The translations under genes were made by a program, and so were the position numbers. DNA of 64,000 nt from Thalassolituus maritimus (lineage in GTDB: Bacteria > Pseudomonadota > Gammaproteobacteria > Pseudomonadales > Oceanobacteraceae): the NCBI RefSeq assembly GCF_900156675.1, contig NZ_FTOH01000001.1, positions 372,001 through 436,000 of the forward strand, read 5' to 3'. Shown here in pieces: positions 37,005 through 44,715 of this stretch; position 1 is the stretch's first letter; each line of letters begins with the position of its first letter. A model generated the notes under the pieces. It was given only the letters and a program-made list of their open reading frames with translations, ran no database searches and was not told the DNA's origin.

Positions 37005-37902
37005 GGGAGCCTCCTCCTGAAATATTCTGGCGTTGCACGTGCTGTAAAATATGTCGACGTGCGCGCTCTGCTTCCTGCTGAAGTCGTTGCCAATCGGGTA
37101 GTTGGTTATCCCACTCGATCAGCGTTGTTTGTGGTGAAAAGTGATCAAGCGCGTAATCAAAGAGTGCCCAGCACTCTTCGTTAACGGCCTGGCTGTGGTC
37201 GTCTATGATGAGTTGTCCAGGCGCAACAGGTGTGTAACCGGCAAGATGAAATTCTTTTACCAGGTCAATGGGTAACTCATCGATCCATTGCTTTGCCGTT
37301 TGGAGTGGATCGTCTGCTTTCTGGTTGTGGGCATTGACCAATAGGTTGTTGATGTCCAGTAACAGTGCGCAGCCGCTTTGCTCAGCGACTTTTGTCAGAA
37401 ATTCCATCTCGCTCATCGGGCTCTGCTTAAACTGGATATAGCTGACCAGGTTTTCGAGCAGTAGCTGCTGGCCCAATATCTGCTGAACACGGTCAATGTT
37501 TTCAGCCATGATATTTACGGCCTCCTCTATAAATGGCAGTGGTAGGAGATCTCCAGCATGAAGTCTTCTGCCATTTAATCTGCTCCAGCTAAAACTGGCA
37601 TGATCTGATATCGCGAAGGGCCTGATGTCATCGGTCAGGTTTTTCAAACGCTGGATATAATCGGTGTTGATAGGCTCTGCCGACCCCAACCCAAGTGACG
37701 TTCCGTGAAGACTGATCGGGTAGCGCTCACTGACGGCGCGGATAAAGTCCCGCGTGGCTCCGGCAGGAGCAAAAAAGTTTTCACTGTGGACTTCGACAAA
37801 ATCTACTCCGGCGGTTTCGCTGAGAGCATCCTGATAATGCGGATGTCGTAGCCCTACGCCGACGGCAGCACTTAATGCCTGATGATGCTCTGAGCGAAAC
37901 AT
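36976..37902 (-). CDS. bufB: DUF692 multinuclear non-heme iron oxygenase (BufB-like)
   Basis: 308 residues from the ATG at 37902 (GGGAG 7 bases upstream); the frame extends further back without support. TIM-barrel DUF692/MNIO family. The metal-ligand and barrel motifs are all seen in order: VDFVEVHSENFF, SLHGTSLGLGS, AISDHASFSW, LLENLVSY, LLLDINNLLVNAHN, EFHLAGY, IDDHSQAV, LIEWDNQLPDW. Such enzymes modify cysteines of partner precursor peptides (thiooxazole, oxazolone or related). The substrate here is almost certainly the DUF2282 peptide encoded 20 bp upstream. Confidence 0.95.
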   Translation of the reverse strand: MFRSEHHQALSAAVGVGLRHPHYQDALSETAGVDFVEVHSENFFAPAGATRDFIRAVSERYPISLHGTSLGLGSAEPINTDYIQRLKNLTDDIRPFAISDHASFSWSRLNGRRLHAGDLLPLPFIEEAVNIMAENIDRVQQILGQQLLLENLVSYIQFKQSPMSEMEFLTKVAEQSGCALLLDINNLLVNAHNQKADDPLQTAKQWIDELPIDLVKEFHLAGYTPVAPGQLIIDDHSQAVNEECWALFDYALDHFSPQTTLIEWDNQLPDWQRLQQEAERARRHILQHVQRQNISGGGSHGLPTSVTA

Positions 37903-37922
37903 AGCTTTCTCCCGGTGTGTGG

Positions 37923-38210
37923 TTATGACTTGCCGTTGGTTTCTGCCCAACGACGTTTGGCTTCATCTTTAAGCATGCCGCCGAGATCGATGCAGGTGCC
38001 TTTAGCAACCAGCTTCCATTCGCCAGGGTCGTTATCGACTTTTGCCTGACCTGCGCAGGAATGCGTTCCCGCGAGGTTGCCGCAATCGTTCTGTCCGGCT
38101 TCAGCGATGCCGTAGCATTTTTCTTTACCCGCTGCCTGAGCAGGGGTGGCGACCAGTGTTGAAATGGCGAGAGCCAGTGCGGCGGATGCAATTCTTTGTT
38201 TGGAGTTCAT
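37923..38210 (-). CDS. bufA: DUF2282 bufferin-type precursor peptide
   Basis: 95 residues. Sec signal peptide with cleavage likely after TPAQA (~26). The core has four cysteines, Cys32, Cys43, Cys52 and Cys73, in the family contexts KCYGIA, AGQNDC, HSCAG and KGTC. Bufferins are RiPPs whose cysteines are modified by the DUF692 enzyme and which bind copper in the periplasm, protecting against copper excess; this role is known for Caulobacter members and inferred here. First gene of the operon. Tandem repeats lie ~40-80 bp upstream of the start. Confidence 0.93.
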   Translation of the reverse strand: MNSKQRIASAALALAISTLVATPAQAAGKEKCYGIAEAGQNDCGNLAGTHSCAGQAKVDNDPGEWKLVAKGTCIDLGGMLKDEAKRRWAETNGKS

Positions 38211-38251
38211 AAGGTGTTCCTCATTTCTGTTTTGGGGTTGCTGTCAGTTCT

Positions 38252-38288
38252 GTACTTTTTTCAGGCCGTACCTTTTTTCAGGTCGTAC
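38252..38288 (-). promoter_or_regulatory. tandem 17-bp repeats upstream of bufA (operator candidate)
   Basis: Two adjacent 17-bp copies, CTTTTTTCAGGCCGTAC (38255-38271) and CTTTTTTCAGGTCGTAC (38272-38288), differ at one base. A third GTAC lies at 38252-38255, so GTAC recurs every 16-17 bp. The position 40-80 bp before the bufA start suits a regulator-binding array; the regulator is unknown. Confidence 0.55.
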
Positions 38289-38298
38289 TGGGGGGGGA

Positions 38299-38348
38299 GA
38301 CCCGATGAGTAACCCGGAGCAGTGGCTCCGGATATCTCATCAGAGGTC
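38299..38348 (-). terminator. hairpin after the YHS gene
   Basis: Nested stems GACC/GGTC (38299, 38345), GATGAG/CTCATC (38304-38309, 38336-38341) and CCGGAGC/GCTCCGG (38314-38320, 38325-38331). It separates the YHS gene from the bufA promoter. No T-run on the minus strand, so the terminator role is inferred. Confidence 0.55.
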
Positions 38349-38353
38349 ACGCT

Positions 38354-38848
38354 TCAGTCGTCGGCGTTGGCCTCAGCAACGCTCAGCTCTTCGATGCCGT
38401 CCCATACGCGATAGGCCGTTTTCAGGTGACCCGGAACATCGGTCAGCCATTTTTTCTGGACGTCTTTATTCAGGTTGAGGTACAGCTTGCCGCCGTCCAC
38501 GTAGAAAGCCTGAGGGTCGATGTCCAGCTTCTTATTCAGCGCAACGCCCATTGCGCAGTAGCCACCGAACTGAGGTGCATACTTGTCGGAGTTGGCCTGA
38601 AACAGGTCGCGGTTCTTTTTGCTCGAAAAGCGGTAGATAGCACCATCGTGCGTCGCGGTGTATTCAGCTGAACCCTCGACTGCTTTGTCTTGGGTGAAGT
38701 AAGCGACCGGATCGTAGCCGTGGATAGCGACATCGTTCTCGCCGCTGTTTACCGCAGACGCAAAGGTCAGGCTGCTGAACAGAAGTGCACTGGTGGTTGC
38801 TGCAATTTTGAATGCGCCGGAAAGGCGTGAAGATTTGAAAAGGTTCAT
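38354..38848 (-). CDS. exported YHS-domain protein
   Basis: 164 residues from the ATG at 38848 (AGGA upstream); the longer open frame to 38968 reads into the divergent promoter region. N-terminal signal peptide ending around LTFASA. YHS domain from ~45 (IHGYDPVAYFTQDKAVEGS; YRFSSKKNRDLFQANSDKYAPQFGGYCAMGVA) with a single conserved Cys. Secreted YHS proteins are often linked to copper handling or redox stress. Its place directly upstream of a bufferin operon, on the same strand, fits a metal-related role, but it has its own transcript by the look of the hairpin downstream. Confidence 0.88.
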   Translation of the reverse strand: MNLFKSSRLSGAFKIAATTSALLFSSLTFASAVNSGENDVAIHGYDPVAYFTQDKAVEGSAEYTATHDGAIYRFSSKKNRDLFQANSDKYAPQFGGYCAMGVALNKKLDIDPQAFYVDGGKLYLNLNKDVQKKWLTDVPGHLKTAYRVWDGIEELSVAEANADD

Positions 38849-39019
38849 CTTAGAGTCCTGTGTTATTACATGGAGTTTTGGTTTAATTTCAGACCTTGGC
38901 ATGTGCCGCTGTCCTTGATGTTCAGAATACGGAACGGGCAGATGAGAAGTTGACCGTAGCTCCAGCAAAACTGGTCGATCGTCCAGAAGTGCTCGGTTTA
39001 CAGAAGAGAGGGATGACTG

Positions 39020-39853
39020 ATGGATACTTTAAGTAAGTTACTTGATGATCTGGACTTCAGTGCGGAGGTCTTTTTTAGCGGAGGTTTATGTGGTCTGCAG
39101 AGCTTTCGCAAAGAGGATAGCTCAGGTCACCTGCACTTACTGAGTTATGGCCGGATGACGCTCTTTACCGATCAAGGGCATAAGCAGGTTGTTACAGGGC
39201 CGGCGGTTCTGTTTATCCCGTCGGGGAGCTTGCATCGCATTCAGGTCGATGATTCTGACGAGGCTCAATTAGTATGCGCGACGGTGGAGCTTCAGGGTCA
39301 ACAGAAAAGCCGTCTGGCCTCTCAGTTACCTAAGTTTGTCTGCCTGGATATGACGGATGATCCAAAGGTGTTGAATACCGCGCAGTCGATCTTTGAAGAA
39401 GCTTTTTCTGATCGTGAAGGACGCCACCTCTTAACCAACCGCCTTTGCGATGTCTTTCTGGTGCAACTGCTACGCTTTGTCGTCGAGCAAGGGACCGTTG
39501 AGCTGGGGCTGCTCAGTGCCAGCTCTCATTCAGAGTTGGCGCCCTTAATGGTGCAGTTGCAGAATAATCCGGAACGCGACTGGACGGTTGATATCATGGC
39601 CTCTGAAGTATTTATGTCACGGTCAAAGTTTGCAGCGTTATTTAAAGATACGGTCGGTCAGTCACCAATGGACTACCTGACAGATTTACGGCTGGCGATG
39701 GCGCAGGGATTGTTGAGAAAGCAAAGACCGGTAAACCTGGTGGCTAATGAGGTTGGGTACGACGATGCGTCGTCGTTAACAAGGGTATTTAAGCGCCGTT
39801 TTGGTGTGACACCTAAGCAATGGCTGAAGCGGTACTTCAAAGAAGAAGCCTGA
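39020..39853 (+). CDS. AraC family regulator with cupin sensor
   Basis: 277 residues. The N-terminal ~150 residues form an AraC-binding cupin (FSGGLCGLQSFRKEDSSGHLHLLSYGRMTLF; VLFIPSGSLHRIQ). The AraC double HTH occupies ~180-277 (VDIMASEVFMSRSKFAALFKD; YDDASSLTRVFKRRFGVTPKQWL). Divergent from the YHS gene with a 171-bp shared promoter region, so it is the natural candidate regulator of that gene and perhaps of bufA. Ligand unknown. Confidence 0.9.
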   Translation: MDTLSKLLDDLDFSAEVFFSGGLCGLQSFRKEDSSGHLHLLSYGRMTLFTDQGHKQVVTGPAVLFIPSGSLHRIQVDDSDEAQLVCATVELQGQQKSRLASQLPKFVCLDMTDDPKVLNTAQSIFEEAFSDREGRHLLTNRLCDVFLVQLLRFVVEQGTVELGLLSASSHSELAPLMVQLQNNPERDWTVDIMASEVFMSRSKFAALFKDTVGQSPMDYLTDLRLAMAQGLLRKQRPVNLVANEVGYDDASSLTRVFKRRFGVTPKQWLKRYFKEEA

Positions 39854-39865
39854 AGGCTCTGAGCC

Positions 39866-39932
39866 TGGCGATGCTGTCTTGCAGGGCAGCACCGCCAGCG
39901 ACCTACGTATTCTGTAAGTCGCCGTACGCTGG
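39866..39932. repeat. intergenic palindromes between convergent genes
   Basis: TGGCG-A-TGCTG (39866-39876), 10-base loop, CAGCA-C-CGCCA (39887-39897), one mismatch; followed by a second, overlapping repeat CCAGCG/CGCTGG (39895-39900, 39927-39932). No T-run. It may end both flanking transcripts or be a dispersed repeat. Confidence 0.55.
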
Positions 39933-39957
39933 AAACAGATCCGGTTTACTGCGGTAG

Positions 39958-41073
39958 TTAAACCAGTTCCATTAAGGATTTCTTACTGTAATCCGTCAGT
40001 TCGTCAAAGCGCCCTTCACGAACTTTTATAACCCATTCAGGGTCTTGCAGCAGAGCACGACCCACAGCGACGAGTTCAAACTCATCATTGCCTAAGCGCT
40101 CGGCCAGTTCATTAATGTTGCCATGGGCAACGCCCGATGCATCAATCATGTCGCGCTTATCTTCATCGATAAAGCCGGCATTCAGACCCACACTGCCGAC
40201 AGTAATCGCAGGCTTTCCGGTCAGCTTTCTGGTCCAGCCAGCAAGGTTCATATCTGAACCTTCAAATTCTTTTTCCCAGAAGCGACGAGTGGAGCAGTGG
40301 AAGATATCAACGCCTGCATTTACCAGCGGCTTCAGGAACGCATCAAGCTCTTCTGGCGTATTGCACATGCGAGCGCTGTAGTCTTGTTGCTTCCATTGAG
40401 AGAAGCGGAAAATAATCGGGAAATCAGGTCCGACACGATCCCGGATCGCCTGAACGATCTCACAGGCAAAACGGGTACGTGCGACCTGGTCACCACCGTA
40501 CTCATCATCGCGCTGATTTGTTCCTTCCCAGAAGAATTGATCAATCAGGTAACCATGAGCGCCGTGAATCTCAACTGCATCAAAACCAATGCGCTGTGAA
40601 TCCTCAGCGGCCTGAGCAAAGGCTTCGATGACGTCGTTGATATCGTCTTTAGTCATTGCGACGCCGGTTTCGCGGCCGGGCTTGAACAGGCCGGATGGAC
40701 TGTAGCCGGGCACGGAAGGATCAGGCTCTGTACCTTCTTTGCGGACAGCGCCCACGTGCCAGAGCTGAGGAGCGATTTTGCCGCCTTTAGCGTGGACAGC
40801 GTCTACCACTTTCTTCCAGCCGGCTAAGGCTTCTTCACCGTAGATAAATGGAACGCGCGCATAGCCGTTTGCGCCTTTATGTCCGACACAGGTGCCCTCG
40901 GTAATGATCAGACCGACTCCGTTTGCTGCGCGTCGTTCGTAATAGGCGACGTTCAGGTCGTTAGGTACGTTTCCCGGCGAGTAGGTGCGGGTCATGGGCG
41001 CCATGACGATACGGTTGCTGAGTTCTAGCTTGCCAAGCGTTATCGGTTGAAACAGTGCATCTGTGGTACTCAT
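39958..41073 (-). CDS. Old Yellow Enzyme family NADH:flavin oxidoreductase
   Basis: 371 residues from the ATG at 41073 (GGAG 5 bases upstream); 17 further codons are open upstream but unsupported. TIM-barrel FMN enzyme. LSNRIVMAPMTRTYSPGNVPNDLNVAYYERRA opens the barrel, with QLWHVGAV, FDAVEIHGAHGYLIDQFFWEGTNQRDDEYGG (His-Gly-Ala-His substrate-binding pair), and ELVAVGRALLQDPEW near the end. Family members reduce activated alkenes or related compounds; the physiological substrate is unknown. Convergent with the AraC gene. Confidence 0.92.
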   Translation of the reverse strand: MSTTDALFQPITLGKLELSNRIVMAPMTRTYSPGNVPNDLNVAYYERRAANGVGLIITEGTCVGHKGANGYARVPFIYGEEALAGWKKVVDAVHAKGGKIAPQLWHVGAVRKEGTEPDPSVPGYSPSGLFKPGRETGVAMTKDDINDVIEAFAQAAEDSQRIGFDAVEIHGAHGYLIDQFFWEGTNQRDDEYGGDQVARTRFACEIVQAIRDRVGPDFPIIFRFSQWKQQDYSARMCNTPEELDAFLKPLVNAGVDIFHCSTRRFWEKEFEGSDMNLAGWTRKLTGKPAITVGSVGLNAGFIDEDKRDMIDASGVAHGNINELAERLGNDEFELVAVGRALLQDPEWVIKVREGRFDELTDYSKKSLMELV

Positions 41074-41277
41074 GAGGGCTCCGTTTTTTGCTGTTATCGG
41101 TAGTGAGTGATGGCACTCTGACATGGGACTCTAACACTGCATTCCCGCCCGGTATCGAGCTATTTGTGCCATATAAGAGTGAGGTGATCTGAAAACACTG
41201 TTGCGAATGCGTTCGGGGCGGTTACGATGCCGGCGTTAAACAGAGAGTTAACCGGACAAGTGTGAAACTGAGAAAAT

Positions 41278-41784
41278 ATGAAACTGAAAAAAATCGATAA
41301 GGCACGATATCAGGAGCGTCGTTCACGCATTCAGTGGGCAATGATCGCAGGCTTGTTCGCAACGAGTCTGGGGTTTGCAGAATTATACCGTTATCTTTTT
41401 GTCGGCGGAGAATCCAGTCTGGCGCTCAATGCTGCGGGGGTAGCAACCGGCGTAGCCATCGTTACTTTCGTGTTGTTCAGGCTTCGCGATACGCCGTATT
41501 TCGATGAGGTTAATTATGTCTGGAAGCTTAAGCAGGAGCTGAATCGGATTTATCGTAAGACGAAATCATTGGATCAGGCGCTGGAAGCGGGCAGTCGCGA
41601 CGCGCTGATCATCAAGTTGTACAGCCTTGAGGGCTCGCGTCAGGTCTACGACCTTGATGACAACACTCTGACGATGTCTGAGCTTGTTAAACAGTTGGAT
41701 GAGTTGAAATCCCGCATTGAAAAGGAGGCGCCGGGGGTTACCCATGACGACTACCGGCCCGAACTGTTAGAGCGGCTGTCGTGA
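41278..41784 (+). CDS. DUF3087 family membrane protein
   Basis: 168 residues. Two hydrophobic segments (~20-40 and ~48-68: IQWAMIAGLFATSLGFAELY; LNAAGVATGVAIVTFVLF), then a soluble helical region with EVNYVWKLKQELNRIYRK and a charged C-terminus. The pattern matches DUF3087, a family of marine gammaproteobacteria without known function. A weak GAGAAAA precedes the ATG. Stands alone before thrC. Confidence 0.8.
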   Translation: MKLKKIDKARYQERRSRIQWAMIAGLFATSLGFAELYRYLFVGGESSLALNAAGVATGVAIVTFVLFRLRDTPYFDEVNYVWKLKQELNRIYRKTKSLDQALEAGSRDALIIKLYSLEGSRQVYDLDDNTLTMSELVKQLDELKSRIEKEAPGVTHDDYRPELLERLS

Positions 41785-41863
41785 CCGCCGCGCGGGTGCG
41801 TAACGCCGTCAAAGCATGTAAACTACGCGCAATTTTCTGAGCACCAGTTTAGGTTCTACAACC

Positions 41864-43276
41864 ATGATGAAATATATCTCCACGCGCGGTAATGCGCCGG
41901 AACTTACTTTTGAGGATGTCCTGCTGACAGGGCTGGCGTCTGATGGCGGCCTTTACGTACCAAAGGAAGCACCGCACTACACGCTTGAAGAGATCGAATC
42001 ATGGCGTGACCTGCCATACACCGAGCTGGCGCATAAGATTGTCTATCCGTTTGTTGAAGGTTGTGTTGATTCAGATGCCCTGAAAGGCATGCTCGAAGAC
42101 GTATACAACAACACTAACTTCGGTCACAAGGCGATTGCTCCGCTGCAGCAGTTGGATCATAACGAGTATGTTCTTGAGCTGTTTCACGGCCCGACGCTGG
42201 CGTTCAAGGATTTCGCACTGCAGTTGCTTGGCCGCTTGCTTGATTACGTGGTAACGCGTCGTCAGGAAAAAGTCGTGATTATGGGTGCGACGTCGGGGGA
42301 TACCGGTTCAGCGGCCATCGAAGGCACCAAAGCCTGCGACAATGTCGATATCTTCATCCTTCACCCATATGGCAAGGTATCGGAAGTTCAGCGTCGCCAG
42401 ATGACGACCGTTGAAGGTGATAACATTTACAACATCGCCATCGAAGGTAACTTCGACCAGGCTCAGGACATGGTCAAAGCCAGTTTTGGCGATCAGAGCT
42501 TCCTGCGTGGTGAGCGCAAACTGGTTGCGGTCAACAGCATTAACTGGGCACGCATCATGGCCCAGATCGTTTACTACTTCTATTCAAGCCTCAATCTGGG
42601 CGGTCCTCTGCGTCCGATGGCGTACTCTGTGCCTACCGGTAACTTCGGTGATATTTTTGCGGGTTACATGGCGCGTAAGATGGGTCTGCCGATCGAGCAG
42701 CTGATCATTGCTACAAATAACAATGATGTACTGCACCGCCTGATGAGCAAGAACCAATACGAAGTTCGTCCTCTGAAGCATACGATCACACCTTCTATGG
42801 ATATCGCGGTGTCCAGTAACTTTGAACGTCTGTTGTTCGACCTGTACGACCGTGACGGTGCCAAGCTTGCTGGTCTGATGGCGAAAATGAATGCCCGTGA
42901 TGATGTTGTCTCTCTCGACGAAGACAAATTGGCTAAGGCTCGTGAACTGTTTGACAGTCTTGCGGTCGATGAAAAGACCACGGTTGAAACAATGCAGCTG
43001 GTCTTTAACGAGACAGGCTATCTGCTTGATCCGCACACCGCGATTGGTGTTAAGGCCGCGCGTGAGTGTCGCCGTAACCCGAATATCCCGATGATCACGC
43101 TCGGTACTGCGCATCCGGTGAAGTTTGAGGATGCCGTCGGCCGTGCAGGGTACGATATGCCAGCGCTGCCACATCACCTGACGGATCTGATGGAGCGTGA
43201 AGAGCGTTTGTCAGTACTGCCTGCAGATCTTGAAACGGTACAGCAGTTCATCGCCGACAACACGTTCCGCGACTGA
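41864..43276 (+). CDS. thrC: threonine synthase
   Basis: PLP enzyme converting O-phosphohomoserine to threonine. 470 residues, the long gammaproteobacterial/Pseudomonas-type form. N-terminal MKYISTRGNAPELTF, ASDGGLYVP, then the PLP lysine in GPTLAFKDFALQLLG near residue 110. The glycine-rich ATSGDTGSAAIEG phosphate-binding loop and VPTGNFGDIFAGY are also present. Two adjacent ATGs at 41864 and 41867 are both possible. The homoserine dehydrogenase gene that often precedes thrC is not here. A terminator follows. Confidence 0.98.
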   Translation: MMKYISTRGNAPELTFEDVLLTGLASDGGLYVPKEAPHYTLEEIESWRDLPYTELAHKIVYPFVEGCVDSDALKGMLEDVYNNTNFGHKAIAPLQQLDHNEYVLELFHGPTLAFKDFALQLLGRLLDYVVTRRQEKVVIMGATSGDTGSAAIEGTKACDNVDIFILHPYGKVSEVQRRQMTTVEGDNIYNIAIEGNFDQAQDMVKASFGDQSFLRGERKLVAVNSINWARIMAQIVYYFYSSLNLGGPLRPMAYSVPTGNFGDIFAGYMARKMGLPIEQLIIATNNNDVLHRLMSKNQYEVRPLKHTITPSMDIAVSSNFERLLFDLYDRDGAKLAGLMAKMNARDDVVSLDEDKLAKARELFDSLAVDEKTTVETMQLVFNETGYLLDPHTAIGVKAARECRRNPNIPMITLGTAHPVKFEDAVGRAGYDMPALPHHLTDLMEREERLSVLPADLETVQQFIADNTFRD

Positions 43277-43296
43277 TCAGAAATATCCGTATTGAG

Positions 43297-43333
43297 CGCC
43301 GTCGTTTGGGTATCGGCCAGCGGCGGCGTTTTT
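43297..43333 (+). terminator. terminator of thrC
   Basis: CGCCGTCG (43297-43304) pairs with CGGCGGCG (43321-43328) with one G-T wobble, followed by TTTTT. Confidence 0.8.
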
Positions 43334-43367
43334 GTGTCAGTTGTCTACGAATTACACAGGAAGGCTT

Positions 43368-43835
43368 ATGGAATATCAGTCACTCAGTGAGTACCCACAG
43401 AGTTGGATTTTTCGTCACCGGGAGTTGCCTGTGCCACAGGAACTACTGGGTGACATCCGCCCTCTAAGTGAATCATCAGCACTGGCATTCTGGCGTCAGC
43501 AAATCAGTAAAGAAGCGACGCATGCCGCGCACTTTATGAATGATGACTGGCCAAACCGCAATGGAATCTGGCATGAGAAAGCCGAGTGGCAGCCTCGCTG
43601 GGAGTCTGATGATAACTCGCTTCCAGAAGAACTCGATTTCGGTGACTGGGAAAATAACACCACGGTGTTTTTCTGCTACGACTGCCACAATGTCATTCAG
43701 ACGACCTGGGGCACGTTCAGGCAATGCTGGAAGAACTTTCTGTTCTACGACGACGAACCTCTGCTGCTTGGCCGCCGCCGCATGCAGGTAGCGCGCTTCC
43801 ACTCTGATGGCACCTTCGAAATTGGTGTTCGATGA
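43368..43835 (+). CDS. DUF2947 family protein
   Basis: 155 residues from the ATG at 43368, which has a strong AGGAAGG; the frame opens earlier inside the thrC terminator. Rich in Trp and acidic residues, with EYPQSWIFRHRELPVP at the start and NNTTVFFCYDCHNVIQTTWG then WKNFLFYDDEPLLLGRRR near the end. I assign it to DUF2947 from memory of Vibrio homologues. Function unknown. Its stop lies within the first unit of a 21-bp tandem repeat. Confidence 0.75.
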   Translation: MEYQSLSEYPQSWIFRHRELPVPQELLGDIRPLSESSALAFWRQQISKEATHAAHFMNDDWPNRNGIWHEKAEWQPRWESDDNSLPEELDFGDWENNTTVFFCYDCHNVIQTTWGTFRQCWKNFLFYDDEPLLLGRRRMQVARFHSDGTFEIGVR

Positions 43836-43885
43836 ACGGAAACAGGTGTTCGATGAACGGAAACGGGTGTTCGGTGAGTGATTCC
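43824..43885. repeat. 21-bp tandem repeat over the DUF2947 stop codon
   Basis: Two near-perfect units, 43824-43844 and 43845-43865 (GGTGTTCGATGAACGGAAAC then A or G), and a third diverged unit from 43866 (GGTGTTCGGTGAGTG...). The gene's TGA is inside unit 1. Confidence 0.85.
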
Positions 43886-43948
43886 GGTCATTCCGTCGTG
43901 AATAACTTCTGTGATTAAATGCTCGCTTCTGTTTTACCGGGAATACGT

Positions 43949-44695
43949 ATGCGCTTTTATGCGGTAGTCATTGTTGCTTTCTTAACTTCTTTAACCGGGT
44001 GCGCTCACTGGCCCAGTGCTGAGCACCGTAATGTTACCCTTGATGGCGTTGAGGTGTTGTTAGAGCAATACTGCCAACCCGCGCAGAGTAGTGATTCAGA
44101 TTTTGATGACATGCAGCAATCGCTAAAGGAGCAGCAGCAGCGCCTCGAGACCCTTACACACTCGATCGATCGCCTGGCTCAGCGTCCTGTCTCTCAGGTG
44201 CCTCGCCCAGCCCCTGCTCCGCAGTGCCAACCCGCACTGATGAAAGCGACAACGGATGCTGATAACAAAGTCGTAGTCGGTGCTACTGAGTGGGTATTCC
44301 TGTCGCCTCCCGGGCGATACTTGTCGGCCCGGGTTGATACCGGAGCGGAGACATCCTCTATCAGTGCCCGCAATATCGTGCGTTTCGAGCGGGACGGTAA
44401 GCGCTGGGTATCATTCGATCTGGATACGGGCAATGCCGATAACGACATTCATCTTGAAGTACCGTTGGAGCGAAACGTGCTTATCCGTCAGGCATCCTTT
44501 GATGACGTCGACCGTCGCCCGGTGGTTGTGTTCGATGTGAAACTGGGTGATAACCTGCATCAGCCGACTGAATTCACGCTTGCTGACCGTTCACGGATGT
44601 CTTATCCGGTGCTGCTGGGTCGCTCCTTCCTGAAAGACGTTGCAGTGGTCGATGTTGGTCAGGAATTTATTCATCCCCGTTCTAAAAAACGCTGA
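43949..44695 (+). CDS. retropepsin-like aspartic protease lipoprotein (PF05618 type)
   Basis: 248 residues from the ATG at 43949; an ATG ten codons earlier lacks a ribosome site. Lipobox LTGC, lipidated at Cys17. A Gln/Glu-rich helix follows (~60-90), then a Pro-rich linker, then a retropepsin-like domain with the catalytic triplet VDTGAETSSI near residue 130 and PVLLGRSFL near the end. Families of this type occur with ATP-grasp ligases and inactive 7TM transglutaminases, as here, in systems predicted by comparative genomics to tag or trim peptides at the envelope. First gene of the three. Confidence 0.88.
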   Translation: MRFYAVVIVAFLTSLTGCAHWPSAEHRNVTLDGVEVLLEQYCQPAQSSDSDFDDMQQSLKEQQQRLETLTHSIDRLAQRPVSQVPRPAPAPQCQPALMKATTDADNKVVVGATEWVFLSPPGRYLSARVDTGAETSSISARNIVRFERDGKRWVSFDLDTGNADNDIHLEVPLERNVLIRQASFDDVDRRPVVVFDVKLGDNLHQPTEFTLADRSRMSYPVLLGRSFLKDVAVVDVGQEFIHPRSKKR

Positions 44696-44715
44696 AATAC
44701 TCAGGTCGCTAATTT

